Origin: Sistotremastrum niveocremeum HHB9708
Lineage: Eukaryota; Basidiomycota; Agaricomycetes; Sistotremastrales; Sistotremastraceae
Length of the DNA: 64,000 nt
Direction: 5' to 3'
NCBI GenBank assembly: GCA_001630475.1
Contig: KV419406.1
Span: 1-64,000, forward strand
Under the pieces are notes generated by a model that saw only the letters and a list, made by a program, of their open reading frames with translations, did not search any database and was not told the origin of the DNA. Of the stretch, positions 47,802 to 61,287 are shown in pieces. The translations under genes and the position numbers were made by a program. Each line of letters starts with the position of its first letter. Position 1 is the first letter of the stretch.

Positions 47802-50110
47802 AGTCTCATCCCTCACACCTGTGCTCTATGTCCACTCTCTGAGTCTAACCCCCAGACATAGGGTTCCTTTTCTCGTCGGTGCCCTTTGACAGCAATCACA
47901 GAAGACAGACCGTGCGTCCTATCCCACCTCTCACAAGAACGCCGTTGTCTGTTCGCAGTTTGCATCCCTTCACACCGTCTTGACCATGACGCAATTTCCC
48001 ATCCATCATGCTTGTTCCCTTTGGTTGCCGTAGCTGCAGTGTCAGGTGAGGTTCACCATCTGTTACCACGGCTTGAATTTGAATGTAGCATACTTTGCTT
48101 TTTGTTCAGATCAGAAGCTGAGGATCTCGAGAATAGGCAAACCTGTTTTTATCCCGTAGTGCTCTGTACATAATCCTGACAACTACGACGTTGAGATACC
48201 GTTGTCGCGTCAATAATCTTATTAACATCGACTGTACTTGCTTGACTGCGCCGTCGAGAAGTCATGAATCTGGTGTAGCAGACGGCTGGTTTATTCATCG
48301 ACAAAATGCGTCAACATCCTCACTTCAGTCCCAGTCACTCACTCTTCCTCGGCTGATGGATCACCAAACAATCTGTGGAAATAGACTGACATCTCAGGCA
48401 GCTCGAGCCCGTACTGGCCCAAGGCTGCTCTGCAGAACTCACTACTATTGGGAACGACGGCTCACATTCTGAGCTCCGCATCGCACGCATTAGCCTGCAA
48501 CAAGGTCAGACACCCTCAGCGAGCTCCCTTCCTATTGCAGTCTTCTTAAGGCTACCCAGGCAGGGGCAAACCGCGGGAACATCATGATCATCTGATTGTA
48601 CAGCTCGAAATTAGCAGAACGCTGTTTTCGTTGAGCGAGGAAAGGACCACGGAACGGTCTTGGACACTTCTTGGACATGAACACCTCATTTCTCGCTCGG
48701 AGTCCAACCTTGGCTCGAAAGCTCTGTGGATATGAATCTGCTGGACAGGACACTTACAAGATCGGCCACCCTCTTGCTCTTCGTATGAAATCCAACTTTT
48801 GTGAAGCCGACTCGCTCAGCTTATCATAACAAGGTAACACTGAGCTTGGGTAAAGTCGAGAGCTCAGGTGCTTCTTCCAATCACTTCCGCTCTGCTTAGA
48901 CTCACTTGATTACTTCCAGACTCTTGACGTTTTCTGGAGCAACACGAATATTGATCCACGTCCATGGAAGGACCCTTCTCTCTCTGCCCCCGCCCAACCA
49001 AGACTTTCAGTTGCAGAAACTTGACCTCTGCCCCGGTTAGACTTGCACACTGAGAACCAGATTGACCGCGCCGATTTCTTCCACTGAGCAGCCGTTGCGG
49101 GCCCAGCCCTGAAGAACTCATCAGCAATGTAATCCATCGTGTTCTCTGTTCTCTCGGAACCCAGTTCAGGGACCTCCATTCTTGGTACGATCACCAGGCG
49201 CAAAGAGCAAGCTCAAGTCAAACTATGCTTGATTAACGATCTGTCAAAGCTATCACGCTTCGAGACATCCGAAGGTATCTATGTTGCGGTCGTGATGGCT
49301 GTAGTCTACTGATGCGTAGGGAATCCTAGGGATCCTCGGCGGTATCGCGCTTCACAGTCACAATCCTTGTGCGTTCGCCATGCGCTACCAGGACACAATA
49401 CCAGCATCTCTATCGCCCTGGCGAGACCACTGGTGCTCACCGGCCCTGCTGCAAACTTGCACGTGTTTAAAGCGAGGGGCATTCAAAGAAGATTGTGATT
49501 CGATCAAATCGACAGTGGCTGAGGTTTATCTGTTGAGTGAAGCGTTCGTGTCAACGCTCCTCCTTGACTGGCGGGATCCGGATGCTCGGTCATTATTTCC
49601 TCGACATCCAGTCTTGACATGGCTTGCTTTGAGCTCTTGAGCTTCTCTCATGTCCCTCTTTTCTCCGGAAGAGGGAGCGGGATCGATCGTGAGTCTTCCG
49701 ATTGAATTTCGGACGTCCAAGCGATGCATATGTCTCCGAGAATCGTTTGGACTCGGTCTCATCCTACGTGTCTCTTTTTGTCAACTGACCTCCGTCTTTC
49801 AGAACCTTGACTGGCAATCGGGCAGAGATCGACGGTTTTCCTGTCGTAATCCATAGGAGTGTATGATAGTAAAGTCGTAGCGCCAGTCATAAATAGGAGT
49901 TTTCGCCGCCAGCAGATTTCAACTACTGGGCGGGCTAGTTATCTTTCCTACAGGCTTCTGGTTCAATTTGTGGTCGGTGATAAACCCCTCAACGTGACAG
50001 TGATGAAGCAATATCTTGAGACTGTGCATCAATTCCACACTTGCCAACAAATAATAATAAGAATGGGTTGGTCATACAAATCAAATAGTTTGAGAACAGG
50101 CATGGAGAAA
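47802..50110. other. Gene-poor stretch, nothing recognised
   Basis: Frames up to about 97 codons on both strands without domains or clear splicing. Similar in character to 24210-27230. No repeat to the rest of the window was evident by eye. Confidence 0.45.
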
Positions 50111-51295
50111 TCAAACTCTAGAGTGTGGCCGCCGTGGATACGGGGCTGCTGCCTCTTTACGGCTGTGTTTTCCGCTGGTATAAGAGCTCTGTCTCTCTGA
50201 CTCTTTTCGTACTCTAGCCTCTGACTCTTCATGCATCCTTTTCTTCTCTTGCCAATCTCCCCAGGGATGCCTCCGACCTTCGTGATGTAGTCGCTGGTAA
50301 TCGTTTCCTTTGCCTTTGGCTACGAAGAGTCCCAGATCTTCGCCCGGAGGTAGCGGTGAGTGATACCCCTGATGGATCGCATATATTGGGTCAGGATCAG
50401 GGCTCAGCATCAAGCAGGGGCGAGACGCACATAGGTGATCCCGGAACACTCGGAGCGAGGATAAGGTGATCGGATGTCTGAAGATCCCAGGAAATCATTG
50501 GGTTGGTCTGGTTGTCTGGGGGTTGGGCCGGAAGAGAGGGTGTAGGGGGATGGAAGAGGCCTCGGGTCGAGCTAAAGCGGCATGGAAAGTATTGGGCAGC
50601 AAAGTTACCGCCACTCATGGCTTACCGGCAGGGATGACGGAATAGCGGTGGCGACTGCCAGTGTAGGAGCAGATGAAGATTTGTTGGTAGTGAGAGGTTT
50701 CGAGTCTTTGGGGGGCTGCTTATGGTTTCGTAGGCGTATCATAGTGCTGCCTGAGTATGGCTCGCGGCTCGGAACCAGCCAGTCAGGCCTCCAATAGTCC
50801 TGATAAGTTGAAATATCATCGTAGTCTAACTCGGCGGTTTCGTTGCGGTAAGGGATGCGAGAAGTTGCGGGCTGAGAGGAGTCGGTTCCATTCGAGGGTG
50901 CACTTGATCGAATAATGCCGTCTTTACGAGTGTTTGACAACGAGACTAGTGCTGAAGATGAGGACGAAGCTGGGAAGGCGGCGGCTGCGTGTCTCGACGG
51001 CCCAGATAGTCTAGTTCCTACTGGCGGTTGATTCGGCCTTCGCAGTTCAAGATCGACAGGTCTGGAGACAGGATGCGGTATGTGTGAAGGACCTTTGATG
51101 ATGTTGCGGCTGGTGGAGGGCGCGCGAGAATGTACGGTAGGATGCAACATTTTGTGAGAGGCCCGCACCGACGCGATGTTGGATTTCGTAGAGACGACGG
51201 AGATAAGCGGCTGAAATCCCGGAGAGTCCCAAGCAGGGGTACTGGTTGTTGAGAAAGAGAGTCCAATGAGCGGCTTGCACCAAATTCTCGCACAT
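50111..51295 (-). CDS. Predicted multi-exon protein, proline/serine-rich, unknown
   Basis: From the ATG at 51295 a coherent helical segment reads MCENLVQAAHWTLFLNN and ISAAYLRRLYEIQHRV. After an apparent splice near 51090 the frame shifts to a long Ser/Pro-rich region (about 51100-50605) with YDDISTYQDYWRPDWLVP. Further segments (RPDWLV, GLFHPPTPSLPAQPP, then a charged GDWQEKKRMHEESEARVRKE tail) run to about 50111. The stop at 50605 implies another intron I could not fix. A cyclin-like or adaptor fold in the N-terminal part is possible but unproven. Confidence 0.4.
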
Positions 51296-52199
51296 GGCAG
51301 CCACATTAAATTTATAAATATCATCGAAGCTTGATGAAACGTCTGTATCAATGGAGTTGCCTAACTATGAGCATCAGGAGCTTCTCCCATCCTCCAGGCG
51401 CCTCAGAGTCCTGCAATCAGCGTCGAATGAACATGAACATCCCTGTCTGGACGCTCTCCATCATTTTAATCACGTCACCGCTATAACATATAGTATGCGG
51501 TCTGGCAAGCGTGCAGTCATGTGATCAAGTTTGGCACGTGATGCCGCGTCCGGGGCTCTTTGAGTTTGTTTGGGCTCAATTTCTACTTTGGACTTCTGCT
51601 TGTTCACGAGCTGAGAGCAGCCGGTTTGCCTCAAGGCTTGTGAATCAAGGAGAGCCCCTTTTTCATACCTTACATTGGCTAAGCCGAAGGGGCTTTAAGC
51701 CCCATGCTTCTTAGTTACAGCAGTCAGCCCTTATCGTCCTGTGAGTCATTTGCAGAATCTATGCTGTCTATATAGATGCTAATTTTCTTGCCCCCCTCTT
51801 ACACGTTCATCAACAAAATGAACTCTTGCTGGAAAATACGATCTTTTTAGAGGGGAATGGAACGGTATGAATCGGATTTAAGAGATCCTGAAAATAGCCT
51901 GAGGTCTTGTCACAAATCGCAGCTAGTGATCGTACTGACAATTCCTTGGCTTTTCATTCATAGGCTATATACTGCAGATCAAGGAGGGCTGATAGACTTG
52001 TAGAGTCTGACGACTCTTCATAGTCGTTGCGTTCATATTCTTTATTATTTCGACTTCACGCTTGCGTCATGCACAGTCCTGGATTCCGATGCTGAAACAG
52101 CTACTCCTTTTCGGTTCAAGATTCAAAGTCCACCTTCCTGTCCCTCTCGACCTTCGTCCCCCCCATGAGTCAAATATATTTACGTCGTCCCTCGCGTTC
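51296..52199. other. Intergenic, nothing recognised
   Basis: Short frames only. The last 150 bases are C/T-rich and border the duplicated hAT-side block. Confidence 0.5.
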
Positions 52200-52734
52200 C
52201 CGCTGCCGCATGCATCGACCGGAATCCAGCTTTCGTTTCAGAAATCTATTCAAAACACCATTTTCCCCTTCTCTCAACTCGCCGACTTTTAAATCATTAC
52301 ATTCGTCCTCCCAATTAAGTTGCACTACATTTTCGAATCAAGAACCACGTCCTCCATCCTCGGCATCAACATCACAGGCCGTCCTCGTCTATTGTTCAGC
52401 TCTCAAGATCAGTGTTTCAAGATCAGGGCCTACGGCATCAAGACGAGGCCGATCATGTAAACTCGACTCTGTCGAGATGGGCTGCATTTTGGACGGTTCT
52501 TCTAGGCCGTATCTGTCTCAATACCATGTCGAACCGCTCACGGATCTCGTATGCACTCATGTAGACCGTGGGCCGGGTCAAAGCTCTCTTTTCACTGGTT
52601 ATTCTGAATTTTAAAATAGAGCTCCGAACGGTTCGGTTCGGATCGTTTTCGGTTGGAAGACTGCTCAAAACCGTGACTTGAATTCTTGATTTGAACCGAT
52701 CGGATTTGAACCGCGGCTATCCGCAGCTAACCGC
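52200..52734. repeat. Duplicated block at 3' side of hAT copy 2 (partner at 1-535)
   Basis: Roughly 98% identical to the block at the window start, with differences clustered at about 52500-52620. It covers the CGGTTCGG-rich hAT end and about 415 bases beyond. Confidence 0.85.
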
Positions 52735-55060
52735 GGTTTACAATAGCACACCTCTTGTGGACGAAATCACAGTAGTTTAAGTATGAAATACTAAACATAA
52801 CTATGTTCTCTTTCGTTTGATTCCCCTCCGTTTAGGTTCTGCTGGCTCCAACCGCTTTTGAAGCATCAAGGTGCTGCGCAATATCATCAGCTCACGGATT
52901 GTCGTTTCGCTGAGCGAGGCTCGACGAAGGGAAATCAGATCGCGACCTGCGTTGAACGAACGTTCAACGCTCACAGAAGACCCTAGGACGAAGTTAGTTG
53001 ACTTTGTCAAAGCTAAAAGGATGAATGACTCACCTGGAATTGCAAGGTAATCTCGAGCCATTCTTGCAAGCCTGGGGAATCTGCTATGATTTGCACTCCA
53101 CCACTTCTGCGGATCTGTCTTCGGACCTCTTCCCTCACGCAGGTAGGTCTTGATTTCTTCATCCGACGTCGTCGGTTCGACCGCGGGAAACCTTGCGTTA
53201 CATCGTCGCTCCCAATCGTCCGCTTCGTTAGCTACTGAGTTCGTCCGGGCATCAGGGTCTTCAGTGCTATTCTTGTCGGCATACTCAAGATTGAAAGTCT
53301 TGACAAATGACTTGTGGCACACGGACCCAGTCTTCACAGAATACTTCTTCGTTCTGCTCATTTCGAAGAAGGATATCCTTATAGCTTGGATCGAGAACTA
53401 AGTCGGGGGGAAGTGAACGGCTCTGATCTGTAGATAACAAGAAATACGACGCACCGGTTGCAAAATAATAATATTCTGTCTCTCTTGATGCCCGATCGAA
53501 CCACTTGAGTAATTTGTCTTTGCATGCTTCGATACCAGCGCGGACAGAGGGGTTGCTAGAGGCGGTGGGGGATCGCTTGATTTCGTCTACAAAGTCGAGG
53601 ACGACAAAGGAATTCATGGACGAGCTCAGTGTAGGACGAGAGCTCGCCGCCATGTTGAGCGAAGCACGCTGAAACATCTGAGACATGTTAGCAAGGTGCG
53701 CACAGCAGACCTGATTTGATACGAACGCACCTTGAGCCACCCACAGAGAGTCTCCGCCAGCTTCCACTCATCTTTCGACAGGCGATACGGCGCAAAGTAC
53801 GGATGACCTTCGCTTTTGCAGAGGTCGTCAATAACCTGAAGGCGATGATATATAAGCCACTTGTGAAACGGAATCAATCGGAATACTTACCTCTTTGAAC
53901 TCCAGCCCACGCTCCATCATCATCATCATTGAGTGTCAGCGAGTTACGACATCGAGTATCAACCCTTTGACGCGAGGTTGATACTCTTGCTTCTGTTCAG
54001 CAGCTCTCCGTTGTCGACCTTCATCGAGTCGCTTGACAGCAGCTTTGAATACCTCAGAGCGCTGAGGCGAAGACCGCACCAGTTTAGCAATGTTGCGAAT
54101 CTGGACATGTTTGAACGAAGAGGGTTTATGATGAGCTGAATTGCTGACCTTGGTGATGACAGCGTGAGGTTGAGGCGGTTCCTTTTGACCTGGCGCAGAA
54201 GCCGCCGCTGGAGCAATCGGTTCGGGAGCACTGTCATCGGGGGATGGTAAGTTGGCTTCGGCCTCTTCGACAGTCATAGGGTGTGGTTCGAATGCAGAAG
54301 CCGCTACATCTTCTTTGCTGATGGCTTTGATGAATGTTAGGAAGTCGAGGACGGCGAGGTGAATGATGTGGGGAAGGCAGCGCATAGTGAACTTTTCGGG
54401 ATCGAGTTCGTCGTTTTCCATATCTGAGTCCTCGTAATCGGCGGGTATCGTACCAGCCTCCTTCATGCGACGAATACGGTTCTTGTACACAGGGAGGAGT
54501 TGTCGAGCAATCTCCTTCGTCTGTGTGCCGTGGTTGCTTGTGTTATCGGCAGTAAGAGTTAAAAACTATTGATGTGATCAGTATACACTGTACAGCGCCC
54601 GCATTGACTCTGGATTAGCTACGCACCTTGTCCACCAAACCAATTTCTCGTAATGCATCCATGAACGTATGGCCTAAGTTCTCGCCGTCGTGTGTCGCCG
54701 TCGTGTGCCCCATGCAATCCAGCAAAGTCGACCACGCATTCCTCCAGCGCCCAACTCCCAATTCTTAGTGATCCACTGCCCAACAATCGGAATGAACGCG
54801 ATACGGTTGGGCGACGTCCATGCATGCCCTGCGAATGCGACCTTGCCCACATCATCACTTTATTGGATCGGTCGGTCAGACGGGAACAAAGAAGTGAGAC
54901 AACAGCCAAACTCACCTCAAAGTATCCCTTCAACCAGCTATTCACGTCCTTTCCGACTTGCATGATCTTGTTCCTCAATTGATCGACGAGTTGTATCTTC
55001 GATCCAATGAAGACCTCAAGATGGCCTCAATCGCAACAACGAGTATCCAAGGCCTTGCCT
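52615..55060 (-). mobile_element. hAT DNA transposon copy 2, transposase body
   Basis: The best preserved copy on the minus strand: AGHAWTSPNRIAFIPIVGQW (about 54830), VDFAGLHGAHDG, the MRCLPHIIHLAVLDFL block (about 54385-54330), IRNIAKLVRSSPQRSEVFKAA (about 54100), the LSKDEWKLAETLCGWLKV exon (about 53790), MFQRASLNM (about 53680), and a dimerisation region with WWSANHSRFPRLARMARDY, SVSVERSFNAGRDLISLRRASLS and LMILRS (about 53095-52870), ending at 52801. Exons have short introns. It differs clearly from copies 1 and 3 in protein sequence. The N-terminal BED-finger part is not adjacent; a candidate lies about 3.1 kb upstream (58150-58970). Confidence 0.85.
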
Positions 55061-58000
55061 TGATCTTGTCCCAAGAATTGCGTCGAGCCAGAAAAACCAC
55101 ACCGCGAAAGCCTCAGTCGCCGTCTTTCTTGAATGACATTTGGATTGACGATCAGGATTATCACTGTCACATATCCCTGACAACTCACTCATTGGTATGA
55201 CTTGGTCTATTCTCGTTGGGAGGACATCACTAATGATTGCTTAATGCAGTGATAGAGGTCGCTCAGTTCAGAGGACTTCAAAAACCTGAACATCCAGTGG
55301 GCCATCCGACGTTCAAATCCATCCTTTCACTATCGAACCCGGGGAAGATGGAGATGAAATTCTCGGACTCAGGGCTCGTGCCCCGGGGTGACCTCTTGAA
55401 AGCTGACTCGGAACAGTGTATCGAGTCGTAGACGAAAGGAGAACGGCTGCTGGATGTGAATATGATGTCCTGTGCGTTATCTTCTTCTTACATCAGGAAC
55501 TCACATTTATCTCTGATGCTATAGATATAAAGACTGTGCTGCTCCAGTCGCTTTAGCAAAAAGGCATCACCAACTTCTCCCCCGATAAATCAACGGATTC
55601 AGGGATGAATCGTGTCCCTCCCACGCACTAGTAAGATCCTCGGCTAGTCCACAATGTCTCTTGCGATATCCCGATCTTTTGTCCCAATTTAGCCATCTCA
55701 CTCGTGGAGGATGAACACTAGTCGCTTTGGGGCTTCCACCAACACGATACTCAGATTGAGTGATCTCGGTGTCTGGCCAACAGGACTCCTCGGAGCTGTC
55801 AGAGCGCCTCTTCCTGCAGCGGAACATGATTAAAGATCTAATCATGGCTTCGGCGTCCAACTTTGAACCCGCCGTGCCTAGGTAAGTCAGGGGTGGCGAC
55901 ACCGTTGGCGTACCAACTTTGAAAGATTCACCAACTCTTTCAGAGCCGAATTTGTCATCGAACTTTTTGACTGGGTATCGCGGTCGGTATCTTATGCGAA
56001 CTTCAGAAACGAAGGACATGAACTTGCCTCCCATCATGAGCCTCAAACTCTGTGCAAGAAAACTTCTTCGACTTCTGAGTATGAGAGTCTCCTGATCTTT
56101 GCCCATGCCAGCTCTCATCTACTATATCAGGACTGTCACCGAGATAGGCGCCGTTCGAATATCTTGCCATCTCACCGCCGACAATTTTCGACCACCTCAG
56201 CTACCGAAGTTGCATTCGTTGGAATGCGAGGAGAAACAGTCGCAAGATTTCAACTTCGTCGATCCGCCGCATATATACGCACTTGTAAGTCACACCTTTC
56301 TCTAGCCGTCCCTGATCGCGTCTTATTCTGATCAAGACTGTCAAACTACTACGCCGAATCAGAAGACTCGGCGATGAAATTTCTTCGTGGTGATAAGACA
56401 GTCGGTTCGATATATTCCCTTTGATACTGCCAGTGTCACTGTGAGCTCTCAACAATACCAATTTTGCTGCACGCTTCTGATGTCTCTTCAGAGAGCGACA
56501 GCCGGTATTTTGAAAAATGGTGACGTCCTTCGGCCGCCTTCATCAACGTCATCCTCAAGGGTTCTGGCCACAATAGCCATTCTGCCGATGCATGTGTCGC
56601 TCGGGATCAAATCCGTCGACTGCTCTGTGTCCGATAGGTATGTCTCCTGCCATGCAACGTCCGCCTGCTCATTTCCAACCATCTAGAGGTACAGAATACC
56701 GCCTGATACATGGCCATCTGTGCCGTCCTTCGTGATGAGGAGCGTTGCCGTCAAAGACAAAGATGGTCTGACGGTCCCAAGTGATATCGGTGGCTTTGGC
56801 TACATCGGATAGATGGCAGGCCGCATGTTCAGCGACGGAAAGTAGCAAGCATGGCCACTCTCTTGAACCATATCTCACTTTTTTTGCCATTCTTGTTGAT
56901 CCGGCTTAGAGCGCTTTGCGCAACTCGGCAATGGTTGTCCTGCTTATGTAGTGTCCGAAAATTGTGACAAGATATTCCATGAAGTCGAATTTGGAAGTGA
57001 ATGTATGCGCTACAAAAGACTGATACAAATCAATGGGTATCCGAAAGGGAGAGGATGAATGGTGATGAAAATAAGTACGAACTAAACAGCTCAGAGGAAG
57101 ATGAGGATTCGATCAGTGAAAACAACTAGCATAACGTACGTTGAGTTTGGCAGCCTATGAAAGGGCAAATCTCTCGATCGTCTTTGTCTCAGGACGCAGA
57201 GAAGCCGTGTCGTAATATCGCATCTAGATGTGAAAAGCAAACATCTGATAGTGCTGTAAGTCTTTGCAACTACGGCTAATCGATTGTCCGCTTACCTGAG
57301 ATATGCAGGGTCCGTACTCAAGTATCATCGACTCGAAGCTCGCAGAGATCATCAGCCATTTCTTTGGCACAGTCTTCTGCGGGGTGATGGGCGAAAAGTC
57401 CAGGGCATTGTGTCGGCACAAAGTTCGAGACATCAAACTGGACAATTTTTGTTCGCAGTCGTCCAACAATATGAGCTCAGAGGCCGTTAAACGTGTGGCA
57501 AACCACGGCCGAGCTGTAAAAATGATAAGATACCCTGTCACGGCAATAGTGTCGAGGGCGGGGATCTACCTACATGTTCCCCTCAGATCGCATGATTCGA
57601 ATGCCCACAGCCCTCCTCAGCCTCTCGAAATACTTGATATCGTTCGATAGTTTAGTTTCTGTCCAATTTCTATTGTTTCCACGTTGAGGATTCAAGAGCA
57701 CCAGGTGACGAATGCCAACCAACATAGAGTATCATGATAGATATTTCATGAGACCACTACATCAATTTCGGTATGAGCGACATCGTCCAGAAAAGAAAGA
57801 TAAAATCTGACGCACCAGCGAATACGTAATGCAGCTCACTCTCTTCTCTAACCTGACTGAATCCAGACTCTACCGTAGTGCCACCTTGCTGGATATCATT
57901 TTCCTCGCGGCTGGAGAAGGCAAAGTTGCGCATCGGGCAAGACTCGGGCTGCTGTCGAGTTCTCCAGTATAGTCTTAGGCTTCATAAATGCCGACGTAAA

Positions 58001-58149
58001 GCTTACTAAACGATTGCTGTATAGACATTGTGTGAGACGGAAAGGCAAGCTCAACGTCAGCGGTCGTTGATGCCAATGAAGGTTCGGCGCCGGAATGCGG
58101 CATAGTGCGGCCTGCTATCTACGCTCGTCTCAGTCTTCAATATTCTCCA
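55061..58149. other. Unassigned DNA between hAT body and hAT N-terminal piece
   Basis: No gene recognised. The longest frame (55567-56118 minus, 183 codons) lacks family features. This could be sequence inserted into a hAT element or unrelated DNA between two elements. Confidence 0.4.
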
Positions 58150-58970
58150 GCTACGATGTCTTTCGACTTAATGAACCTCGAGATGTGCGATAGAATCATA
58201 CAAGACCTTGAAATCGATTATATTTGCCCCAGCACCCCAGCAAGACCTAGACTTAAGTAATTTGTTGTCGATCCCCGGGTCTTCTTGCTGACGTTCCAAG
58301 GCCCCTTTCCGCAGGTGCCGCAATGGAGCTCACAGCTGACATGCGCTGACAAACCGACCATCTCGTCTTCCTTGACCTCGGAGATCTCCAAGAAATGATA
58401 AACAAGAGCTTTCTTCCCTTTGAAATGCTTGTTCTCAGCGGCATTATTCTTCTTAGCGCGGCCCTTCATTTTCATTCTTCCACCACATTTCCCGACTCGA
58501 CTCGCACTGTCTTCTTTGGAGCGATCGGACTGCCGCTATCAGAGTCAATGACAATGGGGGTGTGATTTGAGTAACGCGTGAGTAATCCCTAAAATGTCTT
58601 GTATGTCACTGCTTACCGGCGTTACCGCTAGATTCTCTTGGAACCGTTGGTCCTTTCACAGCTCTGGCCAAGGTCTGCGTCGACTGGACTGAGTTCTCGC
58701 CATGGACTGCGGATTTATTGGATTTGTCTCTGGTGTCAGATGACCGTTGGCGGTTGGCATTGCAAAACGGAGATGCCGACGTACTTGGGTTTCTTTTTCT
58801 TGTTCTTCTCGGTGACTTTCTTGATTTTGTCAGGTGCACCTGGACCCGCGACAACTGTCCGCTTCTTCTTCGAGAAATTTTTGTCTTGTGCCGAGACTGT
58901 GCCGCTATCGCTGTGCGATCCGCCTCGCTCAGCCGTCAGCGCAGCATGATATGCACCGACTTTTCTGGAT
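58150..58970 (-). mobile_element. hAT transposase N-terminal region with BED-type zinc finger
   Basis: Minus-strand exons read a lysine-rich leader (KKKRTVVAGPGAPDKIKKV, about 58890), IDSDSGSPIAP (about 58530), then GKKALVYHFLEISEVKEDE and CELHCGTCGKGPWNVSKK with RGSTTNYL, followed in another frame by SRSCWGAGA. CxxC, then STxNL and SCWG is the BED-finger pattern at the start of mushroom hAT transposases. Same strand as hAT copy 2. A frame change follows the finger, so it is decayed. Confidence 0.65.
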
Positions 58971-60372
58971 AATACTATTCGGCAACCCGGTTTCCGGGGT
59001 TGCCAGGATTAAAACATGATTTCTGAGGTAAGCAGCATCATGCATCAGCGTCGGAATCAGAGTCGTGTATGCAAGATTCCCGTGAACTTTCAGGCCTGCT
59101 TGAAAAAGCCGCGTCATATGAGCAGTAGTGCGGTATACAGCCCAACACATTTCTTCAACCAGGTCAGATCTTGGAGATGCTCCGGCAATGACCGACGATA
59201 CAAACCATTACGTAGACTACGGTAGAGAGTCCTTTGGTGTCTTCGATTTCATTAGACTAGGCCTACAATCGTTACATATCATCATTACTCCTTCTTATTC
59301 CTTGCTTCGAGAGCCTCAAACCACTCGTATTGAGAGAACCGTATCTGAATTCATCGGCGCCTGGAATTCGAGACAATAAGTCTGGATCGTCACATTCACT
59401 TCCATCCGCATTCTCGTCGACGTACACGCCATTCCCCTCTCACAACTCAACATAATGCGTTGACTATCTCTGCTCAAAGACATATGACTCAAGAATGCCG
59501 TCTCAGGAACCCAGTCCCAGATGTAATAGGTTGGATACCGATGTTGTAGGTTGGATGGCAACAATGTACAAAAACCCGAGTACGTCCTCTCCTCATGTCA
59601 AATCTCTTCCGAGTCGCGCCCTAACTCATCCCAGTGCCCACATTGGATTTAGGATGCTTTCATCAAGCCTTCCCCGTAGCAGTTGAGAGTTCACATTCCG
59701 TTCGTCATCATCAAAATCCCTTCATTATCCCTGCTTACATTCTTTCCTCAGTTGCATCCTTTGCACTTCTTTGCATGCTCGCCGTCGACACGCCATCAGG
59801 TCAGTGTTGCATTACATACCCCTAGCGCTCTCAACTCACCCCAGCTTGATTTAGTTCTGCTCCGCAGTCCGGCATCAAAGCAGAGATAATGGATGGATAT
59901 CAGGTGACGGGATTAGAGAGCGTCATGGCGAGGCAATGAGCAGGGCGCAACAGGTGATTTCTTTCGGTTCGGCTTAAGTAGATAGCACTGTATCACTAGT
60001 AGACTTGACAATAAAATGATTACTAGTATCTTGACAATATCGCAATTGTGTGATTTCAAATACACCATTCCTAGTTAGAAAGCAAAAGGTGTGCTCGCTT
60101 ACTGGCTCAAAAACCACACAACGAACGCAGAATTCCAGTCAACTTAGGTGTTTATACCGGTGGCTTTGGGTTGGGTCAGTGACCTACTGTGTGTGTTTTA
60201 ATTATTATTTTTATTCAAACTCCCCGAATGTGTGGGGTTAAACCCTACAATAAGTGTGCTTATATCCACCGAAAATGTACGGTACCCAAGCTCACAGTGA
60301 TTTCGACAGAACAAGGTTATTGGGTAGATCACTGTCCGTAGACCGAACAATGAGGTCATGCACAGCAATACC
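58971..60372. other. No recognised gene
   Basis: Short frames on both strands. The stretch 59950-60270 is AT-rich with little coding character. Confidence 0.45.
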
Positions 60373-61287
60373 TTATCGACGGCGAGCACAACAAGCACAG
60401 CACGTAGGTTTCTGCCATTGGATGCAAGATCGATATTTGCGAAGGATGTTTCGTACCGTACTACCGCGACTCGGAAGGTTGGGCCATGCAGCCCTGATTG
60501 GTTCAGTTTCGCGCTGAGCAGCTGCACCACGTTCATTGCGATAAGCATTCGGGGTGACGTTTATAAAAGTTCCAGAGATAGCATCAGCAACACGAGAACC
60601 GTAGTCGCACGTCAATGTGTCGTATGCCGTAGACGAAGAAGAATGCATTTCGATCCAAGCTATGAGTTGATCAACAGTTCCAAAGTCATAACCTTCATAC
60701 TGAATGGTGATGTACTCAGAAAGAAGAAGTGGAAGACCGGCCTTGGTGCGGTGAGTCTGAGGTACGGGTACGAAAGCTCGAAGACAAGCATCCTTACTAA
60801 GGTGTCCCACTAAGAGCTTGGATAGTCGTTGCGAGAGTTCTTGCGATAATCCAGCATTAACTGATGGACGCATCGAGCGAGCAGGGCGGGTACGAGGACT
60901 AGGTATAGTCGACGAGGCAGCTTCAGGCTGATAATCAACAGAGAGGTGTTGCAAAAGGCGTTGACGACGCAAAGCAAGAGGGAGTGGAGAGAGCTGTGGA
61001 GAGTCCACTGGAGACTGAACAGATAATCCAACGTGACGGGACATCTTGGTCACAGAAGTTGAGGAGAGCAAAGGGGACATTCTGATGTTCACTTGCGACC
61101 TGAAAGCTGGAAGTCCATCACAGGAGCATCGTTGACGCCAGAGAGCACAGTGTTCGCCGACGCTGGAGTGGCAATGTCCAGAAGCGATATGGAACAATAG
61201 CTGGTCTGACAGTTCGCGGATACGGTGAAGATGACTGGTTTCAGGTATTGGTATAGCTTGCAACTGTGCGTAAAAATCGCAATACAT
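60373..61287 (-). CDS. Unidentified 304-codon open frame
   Basis: An uninterrupted minus-strand frame from the ATG at 61287. Sequence includes LRRQRLLQHLSVDYQPE, a Ser/Pro-rich stretch, LSQELSQRLSKLLVGHL and YEGYDFGTVDQLIAWIEMH, which reads like a short zinc-knuckle-free helical protein; Cys residues cluster at the very C-terminus (CCACCARRR). No family recognised. Length argues for a real or recently lost gene, possibly part of a mobile element; no intron needed. Confidence 0.45.
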   Translation of the reverse strand: MYCDFYAQLQAIPIPETSHLHRIRELSDQLLFHIASGHCHSSVGEHCALWRQRCSCDGLPAFRSQVNIRMSPLLSSTSVTKMSRHVGLSVQSPVDSPQLSPLPLALRRQRLLQHLSVDYQPEAASSTIPSPRTRPARSMRPSVNAGLSQELSQRLSKLLVGHLSKDACLRAFVPVPQTHRTKAGLPLLLSEYITIQYEGYDFGTVDQLIAWIEMHSSSSTAYDTLTCDYGSRVADAISGTFINVTPNAYRNERGAAAQRETEPIRAAWPNLPSRGSTVRNILRKYRSCIQWQKPTCCACCARRR

